Assembly (NCBI GenBank): GCA_050251195.1
Contig: JBFWNG010000011.1
Span: 82,421 to 146,420 of the forward strand
Source: JBFWNG01 sp050251195
GTDB taxonomy: Bacteria > Bdellovibrionota_B > Oligoflexia > Oligoflexales > Oligoflexaceae
Direction of reading: 5' to 3'
DNA length: 64,000 bases
Position numbers and translations under genes: made by a program. A model generated the notes under the pieces. It was not told the DNA's origin, made no database searches, and was given only the letters and a program-made list of their open reading frames with translations. How positions within the stretch are numbered: position 1 is the first letter of the stretch; each line of letters opens with the position of its first letter. Below are positions 26,089 through 34,963 of the stretch, piece after piece.

Positions 26089-28188
26089 ATGAGCATAAGA
26101 AATTTGGTGCATCGCACAGGAGTCGTGTCCATTTGCGGATTGGTCGTTTCCTATTGCGCTCCGGCAAAGTTTAGGGCCATTCACGATCGCGAAGGCGCAT
26201 CCCAAAATAGCGGCGAAGTCGAAGGCGAAAATTCAACCCGCTCCGGCGAAGGCGAAGTCAATGAAACCGACGGCGCACGTCCCGACAAAAGTACGACTTT
26301 GGAAAAAGACTTCCTTGTCTCAGGACAAGGGTCAAGCGCCGAAACGTTCGCTCTTACGGCAGGCGGTGTAAAACAAGAAATCCAGCTTCAATCTTCAAAT
26401 CAAAATATCGACATTGATCAGATAACCCGTCCTACCGTCCAAAAGGAATTTCATCAAGGCCATGATGCCTCTGCCTATACCGACACATTCACCCAAATAA
26501 AGGGCGGCGGTGTAATCGATATATTGATTGTGATGGATAACTCAGGTTCGATGTCTCAAGAGCAAGCAAATATGGCGACCAAGATGGCTCCGCTACTTAG
26601 TTCGTTGACGAATGCGAACTGGAAAATTGGTGTCGTGACAACCGACCCGAACCATAACTGCATGCGCGCCGTTATATCAAAAGGCGATACAAACGCAACC
26701 TCGGCATTCGCATCGGCGATGTCCGCTGGGTCTAGCGGCTCCGGCGAAGAGTACGGCCTTAAGATGGCGGTTCGCGGCTTGAGCTGCACGAATACCAACT
26801 GGTTGCGTCAGGGATCTTCACTTGCCGTATTGATTGTGAGTGACGAGGATAACTGCAGCGACGGCAATTGCCCTAACGGATCATTCGATTACGAGAGTTC
26901 CCATTACGTTGGGGATTACATAAAGAATACTTTGAACCGCGACCTAGGCACCAAAGCCAGGATGTACGGGATTATTTGGGAACCAACTGTTTCCCAGTCC
27001 GCATGTTCGACGGGATATAACAAGGGCAACGTTTATGCTCAATCGGTCGCCTATACGGGCGGTTCGACGGGCAGCATTTGTGCAACCAACTATACTTCTA
27101 TTTTGAACAGAATGTCTTCAGAAATGGCAACGACATTGCAAAACCAGTTTGTTCTTAAATATACGCCAAACGCAGGATCGGTAAGCGTCACAGTTCAAGA
27201 CGTCGGCAGCTTGATGCCGGTTGCATGGACAGGATTTACAGTGTCTGGAAACGTTCTAACCTTTACGCAAATTCCTCCTGAAGGATCAACCATCAAGGTT
27301 TCGTATCAGTATGGCTCGATAACCATCACCAAACGTTTTGACCTAGGCGAAAAACCGGCAGACGGAACGCTCCAAGTCATGGTGGACGGCGTGGGTGTGG
27401 GTGATACGAGTTACACTCTTGGCGCCGACAACGTCATTGAGTTTGGAACGGCGCCAGCGGCAAATGCCGTGGTAAAAGCAAGCTTCAAAAGCGACGTTCC
27501 GTTCCTTAAAGAATTTGACATCGGACCCGTGGGAATAGTTGACGTAAAAGTTGACGGAGTTTCAACGACCGACTACACGTATGACGCCATCACAGGCAAG
27601 ATAACGTTCGGAACCGCTCCCAATGAAGGCGCGGCCATTACGGTCGAACAGGGGCAGCTGACTTACCCGTTTGCTGCCATGGGCGATAATCCCAGAGGGT
27701 TCAAATATAGTCTCAAGGGCCTAGGCAAGACTATTCCTGCGGGTCGAATCGTCGTGGACGCAAGCGATATCACGATTGATGCGCAAGACTTTTATGTGGG
27801 CGAGTATTTGGTTATCGAATACAAGAACGACGCATCCTTTCAAGGTAAGGTCGAACTTGCACACGATCCGATCGCTGGAACGGTAAAATTTGACACTGCG
27901 AAGGCTCCTGACTGCGCTAGTACCGATCTTACCATTGCGGGCAAGATCATTGCGTGGGATTGCGAAGTGCCGGACGACGCGGAACTCAGCGTTTCCTATA
28001 ATTACAAGAAGGCGGTTCTCGCTGAATTCACCCTCGACAACCCGTACGATCCAAACCTCGGCGTTTGGAAGGTATTTGTTGACGGCAAGGAAGTGTTTAA
28101 CTACAACCGCAGCAACAATACGATATCGTTCCCCTATGAACTCATAGACGGCGCGAAAGTGAGCGTACAAGTTCACTACGAAATCTAA
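26089..28188 (+). CDS. Large VWA-domain lipoprotein with tandem beta-rich repeats
   Basis: This 699-residue protein has a signal peptide ending in VVSYCAPAK (lipoprotein type). An acidic linker leads to a VWA domain with an intact MIDAS motif DNSGSMS (about residue 150). From about residue 355 the protein has three to four beta-rich repeats of roughly 80 residues, each with a VDGV(S/G)xxDYxY-like core and an FDLGE/FDIG start. The same module ends the VWA protein at 24374-25309. A terminator follows. It is probably a surface adhesion or assembly protein. The VWA-plus-repeat pairing in two neighbouring genes suggests a duplication. Confidence 0.72.
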   Translation: MSIRNLVHRTGVVSICGLVVSYCAPAKFRAIHDREGASQNSGEVEGENSTRSGEGEVNETDGARPDKSTTLEKDFLVSGQGSSAETFALTAGGVKQEIQLQSSNQNIDIDQITRPTVQKEFHQGHDASAYTDTFTQIKGGGVIDILIVMDNSGSMSQEQANMATKMAPLLSSLTNANWKIGVVTTDPNHNCMRAVISKGDTNATSAFASAMSAGSSGSGEEYGLKMAVRGLSCTNTNWLRQGSSLAVLIVSDEDNCSDGNCPNGSFDYESSHYVGDYIKNTLNRDLGTKARMYGIIWEPTVSQSACSTGYNKGNVYAQSVAYTGGSTGSICATNYTSILNRMSSEMATTLQNQFVLKYTPNAGSVSVTVQDVGSLMPVAWTGFTVSGNVLTFTQIPPEGSTIKVSYQYGSITITKRFDLGEKPADGTLQVMVDGVGVGDTSYTLGADNVIEFGTAPAANAVVKASFKSDVPFLKEFDIGPVGIVDVKVDGVSTTDYTYDAITGKITFGTAPNEGAAITVEQGQLTYPFAAMGDNPRGFKYSLKGLGKTIPAGRIVVDASDITIDAQDFYVGEYLVIEYKNDASFQGKVELAHDPIAGTVKFDTAKAPDCASTDLTIAGKIIAWDCEVPDDAELSVSYNYKKAVLAEFTLDNPYDPNLGVWKVFVDGKEVFNYNRSNNTISFPYELIDGAKVSVQVHYEI

Positions 28189-28218
28189 AAATAACTCGGA
28201 CGCTCAAGTGCGAGTTCG

Positions 28219-28247
28219 AATGCCCAGCGCGAAGCGTTGGGCATTTT
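28219..28247 (+). terminator. Rho-independent terminator after the VWA repeat protein
   Basis: AATGCCCAGCGC (28219-28230) and GCGTTGGGCATT (28234-28245) form a 12-pair stem with one G-T wobble and a three-base loop, followed by a T stretch. It lies 30 bases after the gene stop. Confidence 0.75.
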
Positions 28248-28248
28248 A

Positions 28249-28965
28249 CTATTCGCAAGAACTCTCGGATAGCCGCGTTACCTTGACCGAACGGGCATCC
28301 CATAGATTGCGCCGGTCGAGTTTATAATTCGTCGAGGTAAGGTAGTCCACCATCCACTTAGGCATTTTCTCGGAAAGGCCGCGAAGGAATTCGCTTACGT
28401 TGTCCACGGTCCCGCCGTTCTCGGCGGAGACGCCCATATAAGGACCTTTCTGATTTAACAGAACAGCCCCGTTGCTGCCTTTGATTTCCACTTGCATTCC
28501 AGGGGCGACTGCGATGGAGTCAAACGTCCGACATACGGCTTCTTCGATATCATGCGTTCCTTCGTCGGTCGCACAGGAGTTCTCTTTCGCCGTGGTTGGC
28601 GCTAGATACGGCTGATCGGACGCGTTGAGGTATATTCCGCCGGCTGTGTCAAAGGTTTCGCCGTGGGATATTGGTTTGCCCGACAACGTTAAGGGGAAGG
28701 TAGAATTGTAGCCAAGACCGAAGTAGGCCCCACTTACGGCAAACCAGCATTTGCTTAGGTCGTTGGCCGTATCGAGAGTGCCCTCTCCCGTACTAGATTT
28801 TGGTTCAGGTTTTTTGTCAGGATCTGCGTCTTCCGTTTCCTTTGGAACGGTCGTTTCCGAATCGCTTGGCGTTTGGCGAACTTTATCTTCCTTGCTTTGG
28901 AACTTGGAAGAGCTCTTGTTGCAACCCAGTACGGCCAACGCCGCTATTGTCACCAGTGTTTTCAT
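28249..28965 (-). CDS. Lipoprotein of unknown function
   Basis: The 238-residue protein has a short signal peptide ending in the lipobox AVLGC (C15) and then an acidic, Ser/Pro-rich linker (about residues 22-62). The rest is a cysteine-containing domain with no family I recognise. The gene starts 6 bases after the aspartokinase stop and runs in the same direction, so the two are probably co-transcribed, though no functional link is apparent. Confidence 0.65.
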   Translation of the reverse strand: MKTLVTIAALAVLGCNKSSSKFQSKEDKVRQTPSDSETTVPKETEDADPDKKPEPKSSTGEGTLDTANDLSKCWFAVSGAYFGLGYNSTFPLTLSGKPISHGETFDTAGGIYLNASDQPYLAPTTAKENSCATDEGTHDIEEAVCRTFDSIAVAPGMQVEIKGSNGAVLLNQKGPYMGVSAENGGTVDNVSEFLRGLSEKMPKWMVDYLTSTNYKLDRRNLWDARSVKVTRLSESSCE

Positions 28966-28971
28966 CGCGCC

Positions 28972-30222
28972 TTATGCCTCCAAAAATGCAGCGTGCAGCA
29001 GTTGTGCCGCCTTTTTTGTATCCGCTTCGTCGATGACGCAAGAAATCTTGATTTCCGAAGTAGAGATCATGTGAATTTCGATATTGTTCTGGGCAAGAAC
29101 CCTGAAGCAACGGCTTGCCACGCCTGGGTGACTTTGCATGCCGATTCCGACGCACGATATTTTGGAGAGCCCTTCCTCCGCGCGAATAGAGGCTTTTTGC
29201 CGCTGCTTTTCGTTCCATTGACCCAGGATAGAAAGTGCGCGATCTTTTTCGCCCCGATTAAGTGAAAAGCCCAATTGCATTTCGTCTTTATTGGACGTGC
29301 GATTGTGAACGATTATATCGACGTTGATTTCGCTCTTTGCGATCAGCTCGAATATTTCGGAGATTGTGTGCACGCCCGGGTTCAGGTTTTCAATGGTCAA
29401 TTTGGCTATTTGTTGGTCTACCGTGACTCCCGAAACGACGGGCGCTTCCAGTTTTTCTTGTTCGCTCAAGCTCATGATGACAGTCCTTTCGTGGGTATCT
29501 GGCTGGAAAGTGTTCCGAACAGTGAGCGGCATACGATACTTCGCAGCGATTTCGACGGAACGCGCATGGAGCACCTTGCTACCTAAGGAGGCCATCTCAA
29601 ACGCAAGGTCGTAATCGAGAACAGGACACAATTTCGCGGCGCTGACCATGCGTGGATCGGCTGTGTAAAAGCCGTTCACGTCCGTGTTGATTTCGCAAAA
29701 ATCAGCTTTTAGCGCGATCGCAATGGCAACGGCGCTCGTGTCGCTGCCACCGCGGCCAAGCGTCGTAATTTCCATGTCCTGGGTTACGCCTTGAAAACCG
29801 GCGATGACAGGAATTTCTCCGTTGCGCCAGCACTCTTCGATTTTTTCTGTTCTGATGCTGGCAATTCGGGCTTTACTGTGAAAGCTGTCCGTATAGATGC
29901 CCAGTTGGTACGCGAGCAAGCTTCTCGCTTTCGCGCCGCATCGTTCGATCGCCGCCGCGACAAGCGCGGTAGATATCTGCTCTCCGGCGGCGACGGCCAT
30001 GTCGTAATTGCGCTTCGACGCGTCTGGATTAATTTGGTTCATGAGAGCGACGAGTCGATTGGTCTCTCCGGACATCGCGCTCACCACAACTGCACAGCGG
30101 AGCTTGTGCTCACGGTTGAGCCGTACAACGCGCTCCGCCACGTGGACAATGCGTTCTGGGCTGCCAACGGAGGTGCCGCCATATTTTTGAACTACCGTTG
30201 CACTCGGGAACTTACTATACAT
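28972..30222 (-). CDS. lysC: Aspartokinase
   Basis: The 416-residue protein shows the aspartokinase N-terminal motif VVQKYGGTSVG, the RGGSDTSA motif (GRGGSDTSAVAIA) in the catalytic domain, and a tandem ACT regulatory region at the C-terminus (residues about 260-416). It phosphorylates aspartate, the first step to lysine, threonine and methionine. Length and motifs are typical of the single-domain enzyme. Divergent from the topoisomerase VI genes. Confidence 0.93.
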   Translation of the reverse strand: MYSKFPSATVVQKYGGTSVGSPERIVHVAERVVRLNREHKLRCAVVVSAMSGETNRLVALMNQINPDASKRNYDMAVAAGEQISTALVAAAIERCGAKARSLLAYQLGIYTDSFHSKARIASIRTEKIEECWRNGEIPVIAGFQGVTQDMEITTLGRGGSDTSAVAIAIALKADFCEINTDVNGFYTADPRMVSAAKLCPVLDYDLAFEMASLGSKVLHARSVEIAAKYRMPLTVRNTFQPDTHERTVIMSLSEQEKLEAPVVSGVTVDQQIAKLTIENLNPGVHTISEIFELIAKSEINVDIIVHNRTSNKDEMQLGFSLNRGEKDRALSILGQWNEKQRQKASIRAEEGLSKISCVGIGMQSHPGVASRCFRVLAQNNIEIHMISTSEIKISCVIDEADTKKAAQLLHAAFLEA

Positions 30223-30298
30223 ACCGGCAAAATATAAAAATTAGGGTTCGCACATTATGCCACCTACCATAAGAAAACGCGAGAGATAAAAACTTTGT

Positions 30299-30327
30299 TT
30301 GACTATAAGGTCCTGAATTGTTTCAAT
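30299..30327 (+). promoter_or_regulatory. Possible promoter of the topoisomerase VI operon
   Basis: TTGACT at 30299-30304 and TTCAAT at 30322-30327 are 17 bases apart, matching a sigma-70-type promoter at five and four of six positions. The start codon at 30349 is close, with GAGAG just upstream as ribosome site. It is a pattern match only. Confidence 0.3.
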
Positions 30328-30348
30328 ATCGTATAAACGAGAGACGAA

Positions 30349-32316
30349 ATGGCAAAAAAACAACAGCAAATTACGACAAGCAGTACGGCAGAATATTTTT
30401 CTAAAAACCTTCAGCAAGTAGGTTTTTCTTCGCCCACGAAGGCCGTTTTGACAACCCTAAAAGAGGCGGTCGATAACTCCCTCGACGCATGCGAAGATGC
30501 GGGCATTCTCCCCGAAATCTCCATAGTGGTCGAAAAGCTGGGCCCCGGAACCATGAAAAACACGGACCAGATCAAAGTTCGAGTCGTGGATAACGGCCCT
30601 GGGATCGCGGCGGTGGACCTGGCGAAAGTGTTCGGCGAGTACCTGGCATCGTCGAAGTTTGGAAGAGGGCGTTGCTCGAGAGGTCAACAAGGCATCGGTA
30701 TTTCCGCCGCGACAACTTGGGCGATGCAGACGTCGGCGACAGGCGTCAAAGTTATTTCCAAGACGGACAAACAGCGAAAAGCCGTAAGCTGCAAAATAGA
30801 AGTGGACCTTAAGCAGAACAAAGGCGTCATGAAGGACAAGGAGGATATCGACTGGGATCGGCCTCACGGTACCTCTGTTGAATTCATCATAGACGGCAGG
30901 ATTCAGTTAAACGGCGAAGCCGGCCTCGTTGCCTTCCTCAAGGGCAACATTCTGGTAAACCCGCATTTAACCCTCCGCTACAAGCTGCCGGACGAAAAAG
31001 AGTTTGTGTCAGAAAGGGTAACCAAGGTTGTGCCGGAGATTCCGGACGCGACAGAACCGCATCCCCATACCCTTAAGCTCGGCGAATTCATGTCGCACGC
31101 CAAGCTTTTTGGCAAAACGACGGTCAAGGAATGGTTGAAGAAAGGCTTCTCAAGAATCGGCGACAGCGTATTGACGCAGCTGGGCGGAAAGCTCGAAAAG
31201 GACGCCAACCTGCTGACGAAATCCGTGAGCGTCTTGACGGAAGCGGACACGAAGAAACTCTACACAACTATTCAAGATAGCGAAATTCTTCCGCCATCGA
31301 CAAGATCGGTTCTATCCATTGGCGAGGAGTCGCTTGCCAAAAGTATTTTGAGACTCGGGTCCATCGACTTTTTTTCGGTCGTTACCCGCAAGCCGACAAT
31401 CTGCGATCACAAGCCGGTTCAGGTGGAGGTCGCTTTGGCGCGATCGGAAGAGAAAGGCATCGACCATGACGCGCAAGTGCAAGTTCTTCGTTTTGCGAAC
31501 CGCGTGCCCTTACAGTTTGACAAAGCAGGTTGCGCGATCGTTAAGGCAATCACCAGCGTCAACTGGAAAACCTACGGTCTGAGGCAGTCTAACGATTCTT
31601 TGCCGTTGGGGCCCTATATCGTAGCAGTGAGCGTTGTCTCTCCGTTCATAAAGTTCAAGAACGCGTCGAAGGAAACGGTTGAGTCTTCGGACGAACTCGT
31701 TGAAGAAATTCGAAGAGCGCTGATGCAAGCCGGCCAAAGGCTTTCGAAGCACATTCGAAAGGAAAGCAAAGAAGCGGATCTTGAAGAGAAGATACAGCAC
31801 ATCGAGAAGTTCGCTCCTATTCTTGTTGAGTGTCTTGTGAACATTACGAAGGCTCCTCCGAAAACAAAGGAAGCCGCGGAGCAGGGTCTGATCAAGATCT
31901 TGGGGCGCGATGCGGCCACGGCGAAAAAAGAACTTTCGGAAGCCGAGAAAAATCTTGAACGGCATATGGAAGAAAAACGTCGGCGTTTGGGCGAGCACGT
32001 GGTCGCCGAGCTTGATGAACTCCAATCGGGCGACGGAGGGGAAGACGGAGAAGAATCCGAATTTCCTGAGGACGGACTTGGCGCCGTTGTAGAAGAGTCG
32101 GCGCCAACAGGTAAAAAGAAAAAGGGCGAAAAGAAGGTGGCCGCACAACCGACCGCCAAGGCGAAGGCTCAAGCAAAGCCTGCCGCAAAAGCAAAAGAAA
32201 AGACGAAGCCGGCAAAGACGACGGCTAAGCCAAAGGCGTCCGCCGAATCAGCAAAAAAGAAGGACAAAAAAAAGCCGGCCGCTAAAGCAAAACCAACTCG
32301 ATCCAAGAGGTCCTGA
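30349..32316 (+). CDS. top6B: DNA topoisomerase VI subunit B, bacterial, with H1-like tail
   Basis: This 655-residue protein matches the B subunit of the archaeal-type type IIB topoisomerase. The GHKL ATPase is complete: N-box EAVDNSLDACE (E39, N43), DNGPGI, and the lid motif RGQQGIGISAA. The region after about residue 200 has the H2TH and transducer layout (SIGEESLAKSILRLG, RFANRVPLQFD, NWKTYGL). Usual length is about 530 residues; the extra part is an acidic stretch (563-585) and a 67-residue tail of Lys, Ala and Pro (from about 589) resembling histone H1 tails. It drives DNA-duplex passage with the next gene, and separates from it by two bases. Such enzymes are rare in bacteria, which normally use gyrase and topo IV. 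Confidence 0.9.
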   Translation: MAKKQQQITTSSTAEYFSKNLQQVGFSSPTKAVLTTLKEAVDNSLDACEDAGILPEISIVVEKLGPGTMKNTDQIKVRVVDNGPGIAAVDLAKVFGEYLASSKFGRGRCSRGQQGIGISAATTWAMQTSATGVKVISKTDKQRKAVSCKIEVDLKQNKGVMKDKEDIDWDRPHGTSVEFIIDGRIQLNGEAGLVAFLKGNILVNPHLTLRYKLPDEKEFVSERVTKVVPEIPDATEPHPHTLKLGEFMSHAKLFGKTTVKEWLKKGFSRIGDSVLTQLGGKLEKDANLLTKSVSVLTEADTKKLYTTIQDSEILPPSTRSVLSIGEESLAKSILRLGSIDFFSVVTRKPTICDHKPVQVEVALARSEEKGIDHDAQVQVLRFANRVPLQFDKAGCAIVKAITSVNWKTYGLRQSNDSLPLGPYIVAVSVVSPFIKFKNASKETVESSDELVEEIRRALMQAGQRLSKHIRKESKEADLEEKIQHIEKFAPILVECLVNITKAPPKTKEAAEQGLIKILGRDAATAKKELSEAEKNLERHMEEKRRRLGEHVVAELDELQSGDGGEDGEESEFPEDGLGAVVEESAPTGKKKKGEKKVAAQPTAKAKAQAKPAAKAKEKTKPAKTTAKPKASAESAKKKDKKKPAAKAKPTRSKRS

Positions 32317-32318
32317 TC

Positions 32319-33476
32319 ATGGCAAAAGTTAAGCCAATCACCCAAAGTGAAATACCCAAGGTAAGCGAAGCTCTCTGTTTGGAGATGCTCGAAGACCTGA
32401 TGAAGGCCAAAAGACCAGTCCTGAGCGCTGTGAAGTGCGCGCTCGACAACTCGATCTATAACCACAAAGTAGGGTATCTTGAAGCCGGTCCCAAACGTGT
32501 CAAAACCGAGCTCAACGTAAGTTCCGTGAAAAAAATGTCGCGCGCCGTCTTCATGCTCGAAATATTGCTGCGCAATATCGAGACCGGTGCGGTGAACACG
32601 AAAAGGGAGCTTTACTACATTAGCAAAGGTGAAGTGAAACATAACGAACGCCTCAAGCCGCTTGATTTTCAGGAGCAGGGTGAGTCGGACGGCACCATCG
32701 ACTTTGTTTGCGAATTGCTGCAGTGTTACCGCGAAGAACTCAATTGCTTTGCAAACGATAGGGGCGGGCAGACCTTTTCGCAGCAGCTCGTCGTCGAAGA
32801 AACCTTGAACGATGGTGAAAAAGCGGTCATCGATCTTTCGAAGCTCGGAACGTCGCCGTTTCAACCGAAGAACCGACCGCAAAACTTGAAGCTCAGTGCA
32901 AAAAAGAAAATCGATTTTTGCCTGATTGTGGAATCCGAAGGTACGGCTAACACTCTTGTCGCGAACGGATTTACGAAACGACACAACGTGATAATTGTGG
33001 GCGCGCAGGGTGTTCCCTCAAACGCTGTGCGCGGATGGCTCAAACGCATTCAAGATCAGCTCAAGATTCCGATGTATTTCTTCGGAGATCTCGACGCCTA
33101 CACCATGCAGAACATTTACCGCACGATGAAGGCGGGAGCTGCGGCGTCGCTGATCCGAAACTCCGAATTTTGCGCGCCGGAAGTCCGATTTTTGGGTGTA
33201 TTACCAAAGGACATTAAGAAATACGACTTGCACGATTATCCGGTGAAGGAACAAGACGCCCAAGAACAACGGGCGCTCAAAAAGGCGCGCGACGCCCTCA
33301 AAAACGACCCGTTTTTTCACGATAAGCGTAACAGGGGCCTCACGGAAATCCTCGAATGGCTCCTGACGAACAAGCGCCGTTGCGAGCAACAGGCCCTGTT
33401 CACGGTCAATCCCCGCGACCCCACCATGCCGGAAAAGATCATCTTGGAAAAAATCAAGGCTGGTGACTTTGTTTAA
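32319..33476 (+). CDS. top6A: DNA topoisomerase VI subunit A (Spo11-like)
   Basis: The 385-residue protein is the expected length for the A subunit. Its winged-helix (5Y-CAP) domain has RELYYISKG, with the tandem Y99-Y100; the second aligns with the catalytic tyrosine of Spo11/Top6A, which attaches to DNA ends. The Toprim domain follows: LIVESEGTANTLV (metal-binding Glu), VGAQGVPSNAVRGWL, and FFGDLDAYT (metal-binding Asp pair). All expected catalytic features are present, so the enzyme should be active. It is translationally linked to top6B, two bases apart. No further topoisomerase gene lies in the window, and a gyrase elsewhere in the genome is likely. Confidence 0.91.
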   Translation: MAKVKPITQSEIPKVSEALCLEMLEDLMKAKRPVLSAVKCALDNSIYNHKVGYLEAGPKRVKTELNVSSVKKMSRAVFMLEILLRNIETGAVNTKRELYYISKGEVKHNERLKPLDFQEQGESDGTIDFVCELLQCYREELNCFANDRGGQTFSQQLVVEETLNDGEKAVIDLSKLGTSPFQPKNRPQNLKLSAKKKIDFCLIVESEGTANTLVANGFTKRHNVIIVGAQGVPSNAVRGWLKRIQDQLKIPMYFFGDLDAYTMQNIYRTMKAGAAASLIRNSEFCAPEVRFLGVLPKDIKKYDLHDYPVKEQDAQEQRALKKARDALKNDPFFHDKRNRGLTEILEWLLTNKRRCEQQALFTVNPRDPTMPEKIILEKIKAGDFV

Positions 33477-33661
33477 GGGATTGATTTTATTGGTGAACTT
33501 AAGAAGGCGATGCTGAGGATTTTTTCGGTCCATGATTGTATAAAATCTTTGGACCTTAATCCAATGTTTCTTTTCAATTTGTTAGAAATCCGTTAATATT
33601 ATAAAAGGCAAAACTGTTGAAGTGCCTTCAGGTAATAACTGATTTAGTACGGAAGTGAGTT

Positions 33662-33913
33662 ATGGGGAACGATAGTTCAATGAAAGATCTTGTGGAGTAT
33701 GTTGCAAAGGCATTAGTAGATGAGGTTGACCGAATCGAGATCAGCGAAATCACCGGTAATCAGACGAATATTATCGAACTCAAAGTCGCTAAGGAAGACA
33801 TTGGTAAAGTTATCGGCCGCCAAGGTCGTACGGCAGATGCGATTCGCACAATTCTTAATTGCGCCGCAGCCAAATTGAACCGACGTTACATATTACAGAT
33901 CATTGACGAATAA
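33662..33913 (+). CDS. khpA: KH-domain RNA-binding protein KhpA
   Basis: The 83-residue protein contains a KH domain with the GxxG loop in IGKVIGRQGRTADAIR, typical of KhpA/YlqC, small RNA-binding proteins that work with KhpB or in RNA-chaperone roles. Start at 33662 or at ATG 33680 (MKDLVEYVAKAL, the usual family start). It is followed by nagZ nine bases later. The 185 bases upstream hold no other gene. Confidence 0.88.
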   Translation: MGNDSSMKDLVEYVAKALVDEVDRIEISEITGNQTNIIELKVAKEDIGKVIGRQGRTADAIRTILNCAAAKLNRRYILQIIDE

Positions 33914-33922
33914 GGCAGTCCT

Positions 33923-34900
33923 ATGACGGGCCTCGCTTCTCGTGTTCTTCTTATCGGAGTAGAAGGCACACAGTTATCTCTTACCGAAAAAAACTATATC
34001 AAAAAATCCCAACCGGCCGGTCTGGTTCTTTTCAGACGCAATTTGTCGCCTCTCTTTGCGACGGTGAAGAACCTTGTTTCCGAATACACTTCGCTATGTT
34101 CAGGTTTCAAACCGCTTGTATCGATTGATCAAGAAGGGGGCCGCGTTGCACGTTTTGGGTTTCCGTTCCCAAACCTTGGGCCGGCGGCAAACCTTGCTCC
34201 GGGCAAGGAAGACGGCGATGCGCGGGTTGAAATAGAAAACTACGGATATGTCGTGGGTGCCTGTTTGAAGTCATTGGGTATTAACACCAACTTTGCACCC
34301 GTCTGCGACATCGCCATCAATCCGCAAAATCAGGTCATAGGTGATCGCGCCTTCGGAACCGACGCAACATCCGTCTCAAAGCGAGCGGGTGCCTATCTTC
34401 AAGGGCTGCAAAACGCGGGCGTTCTCGGTTGCCTGAAGCACTTTCCGGGACAGGGCGCGGGATATTTCGATACACATCATCAGGGCGATCAAATCGATGA
34501 GAGTTACGAAACCCTGCTGGAGCGAGAATTGGTGCCGTTTAAGGACCTTCTCCCCAAGTGTCCCATGGTTATGATGTCGCACAGCGCCTATCCGCAAATC
34601 GATCCGTTGCCCGCGAGCATTTCGAAAGTCATGATACAAAAGATTTTGAAGGGTGACCTAGGTTTCAAAGGGCTCGTTCTGTCGGACGACTTTAATATGA
34701 AGGCCATCGGTCAAGATGAGAAAGCTTTTGGTGACGCCGTCCTTGCTGCCTTTGCCGCAGGGACCGATCTGCTTCTTGTCTGCCAGAGCTTTGACCATTG
34801 CGCCTATGCCGCTCAAGCTGTTGAACGAGAGATGAAAAAGTCCCCGGCATTTGCGGCGCGGATTCAAGACGCTGCGCAGAGGATTTCAAAGGTCATATAG
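33923..34900 (+). CDS. nagZ: Beta-N-acetylhexosaminidase NagZ
   Basis: This 325-residue GH3 enzyme has the NagZ pattern: VSIDQEGGRVARFGFPFP, the KHFPGQGAGYFDTHH motif (the histidine-containing flexible loop, canonical KHFPGHG) and the nucleophile aspartate in VLSDDFNMKAIG. It removes N-acetylglucosamine from peptidoglycan fragments in cell-wall recycling. The KHFPGQG has Gln where His is usual. No signal peptide, so it acts in the cytoplasm. It follows khpA. Confidence 0.9.
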   Translation: MTGLASRVLLIGVEGTQLSLTEKNYIKKSQPAGLVLFRRNLSPLFATVKNLVSEYTSLCSGFKPLVSIDQEGGRVARFGFPFPNLGPAANLAPGKEDGDARVEIENYGYVVGACLKSLGINTNFAPVCDIAINPQNQVIGDRAFGTDATSVSKRAGAYLQGLQNAGVLGCLKHFPGQGAGYFDTHHQGDQIDESYETLLERELVPFKDLLPKCPMVMMSHSAYPQIDPLPASISKVMIQKILKGDLGFKGLVLSDDFNMKAIGQDEKAFGDAVLAAFAAGTDLLLVCQSFDHCAYAAQAVEREMKKSPAFAARIQDAAQRISKVI

Positions 34901-34963
34901 AAAGTGGCCCCCAGGCGAAGATCGGGGTGTCAAACGACATATGCGGACCGTCCCAGCGCGAAG

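Noticed and set aside
31510..32172. Long minus-strand open frame opposite topoisomerase VI subunit B
   Set aside because: It is antisense to strongly conserved coding sequence and has no ribosome site or recognised domain. The biased codon use of the sense strand explains it.
33477..33661. Possible regulatory RNA or tRNA before khpA
   Set aside because: A GGTCCA/TGGACC pair with a long loop is visible, but no cloverleaf or known riboswitch pattern was found.
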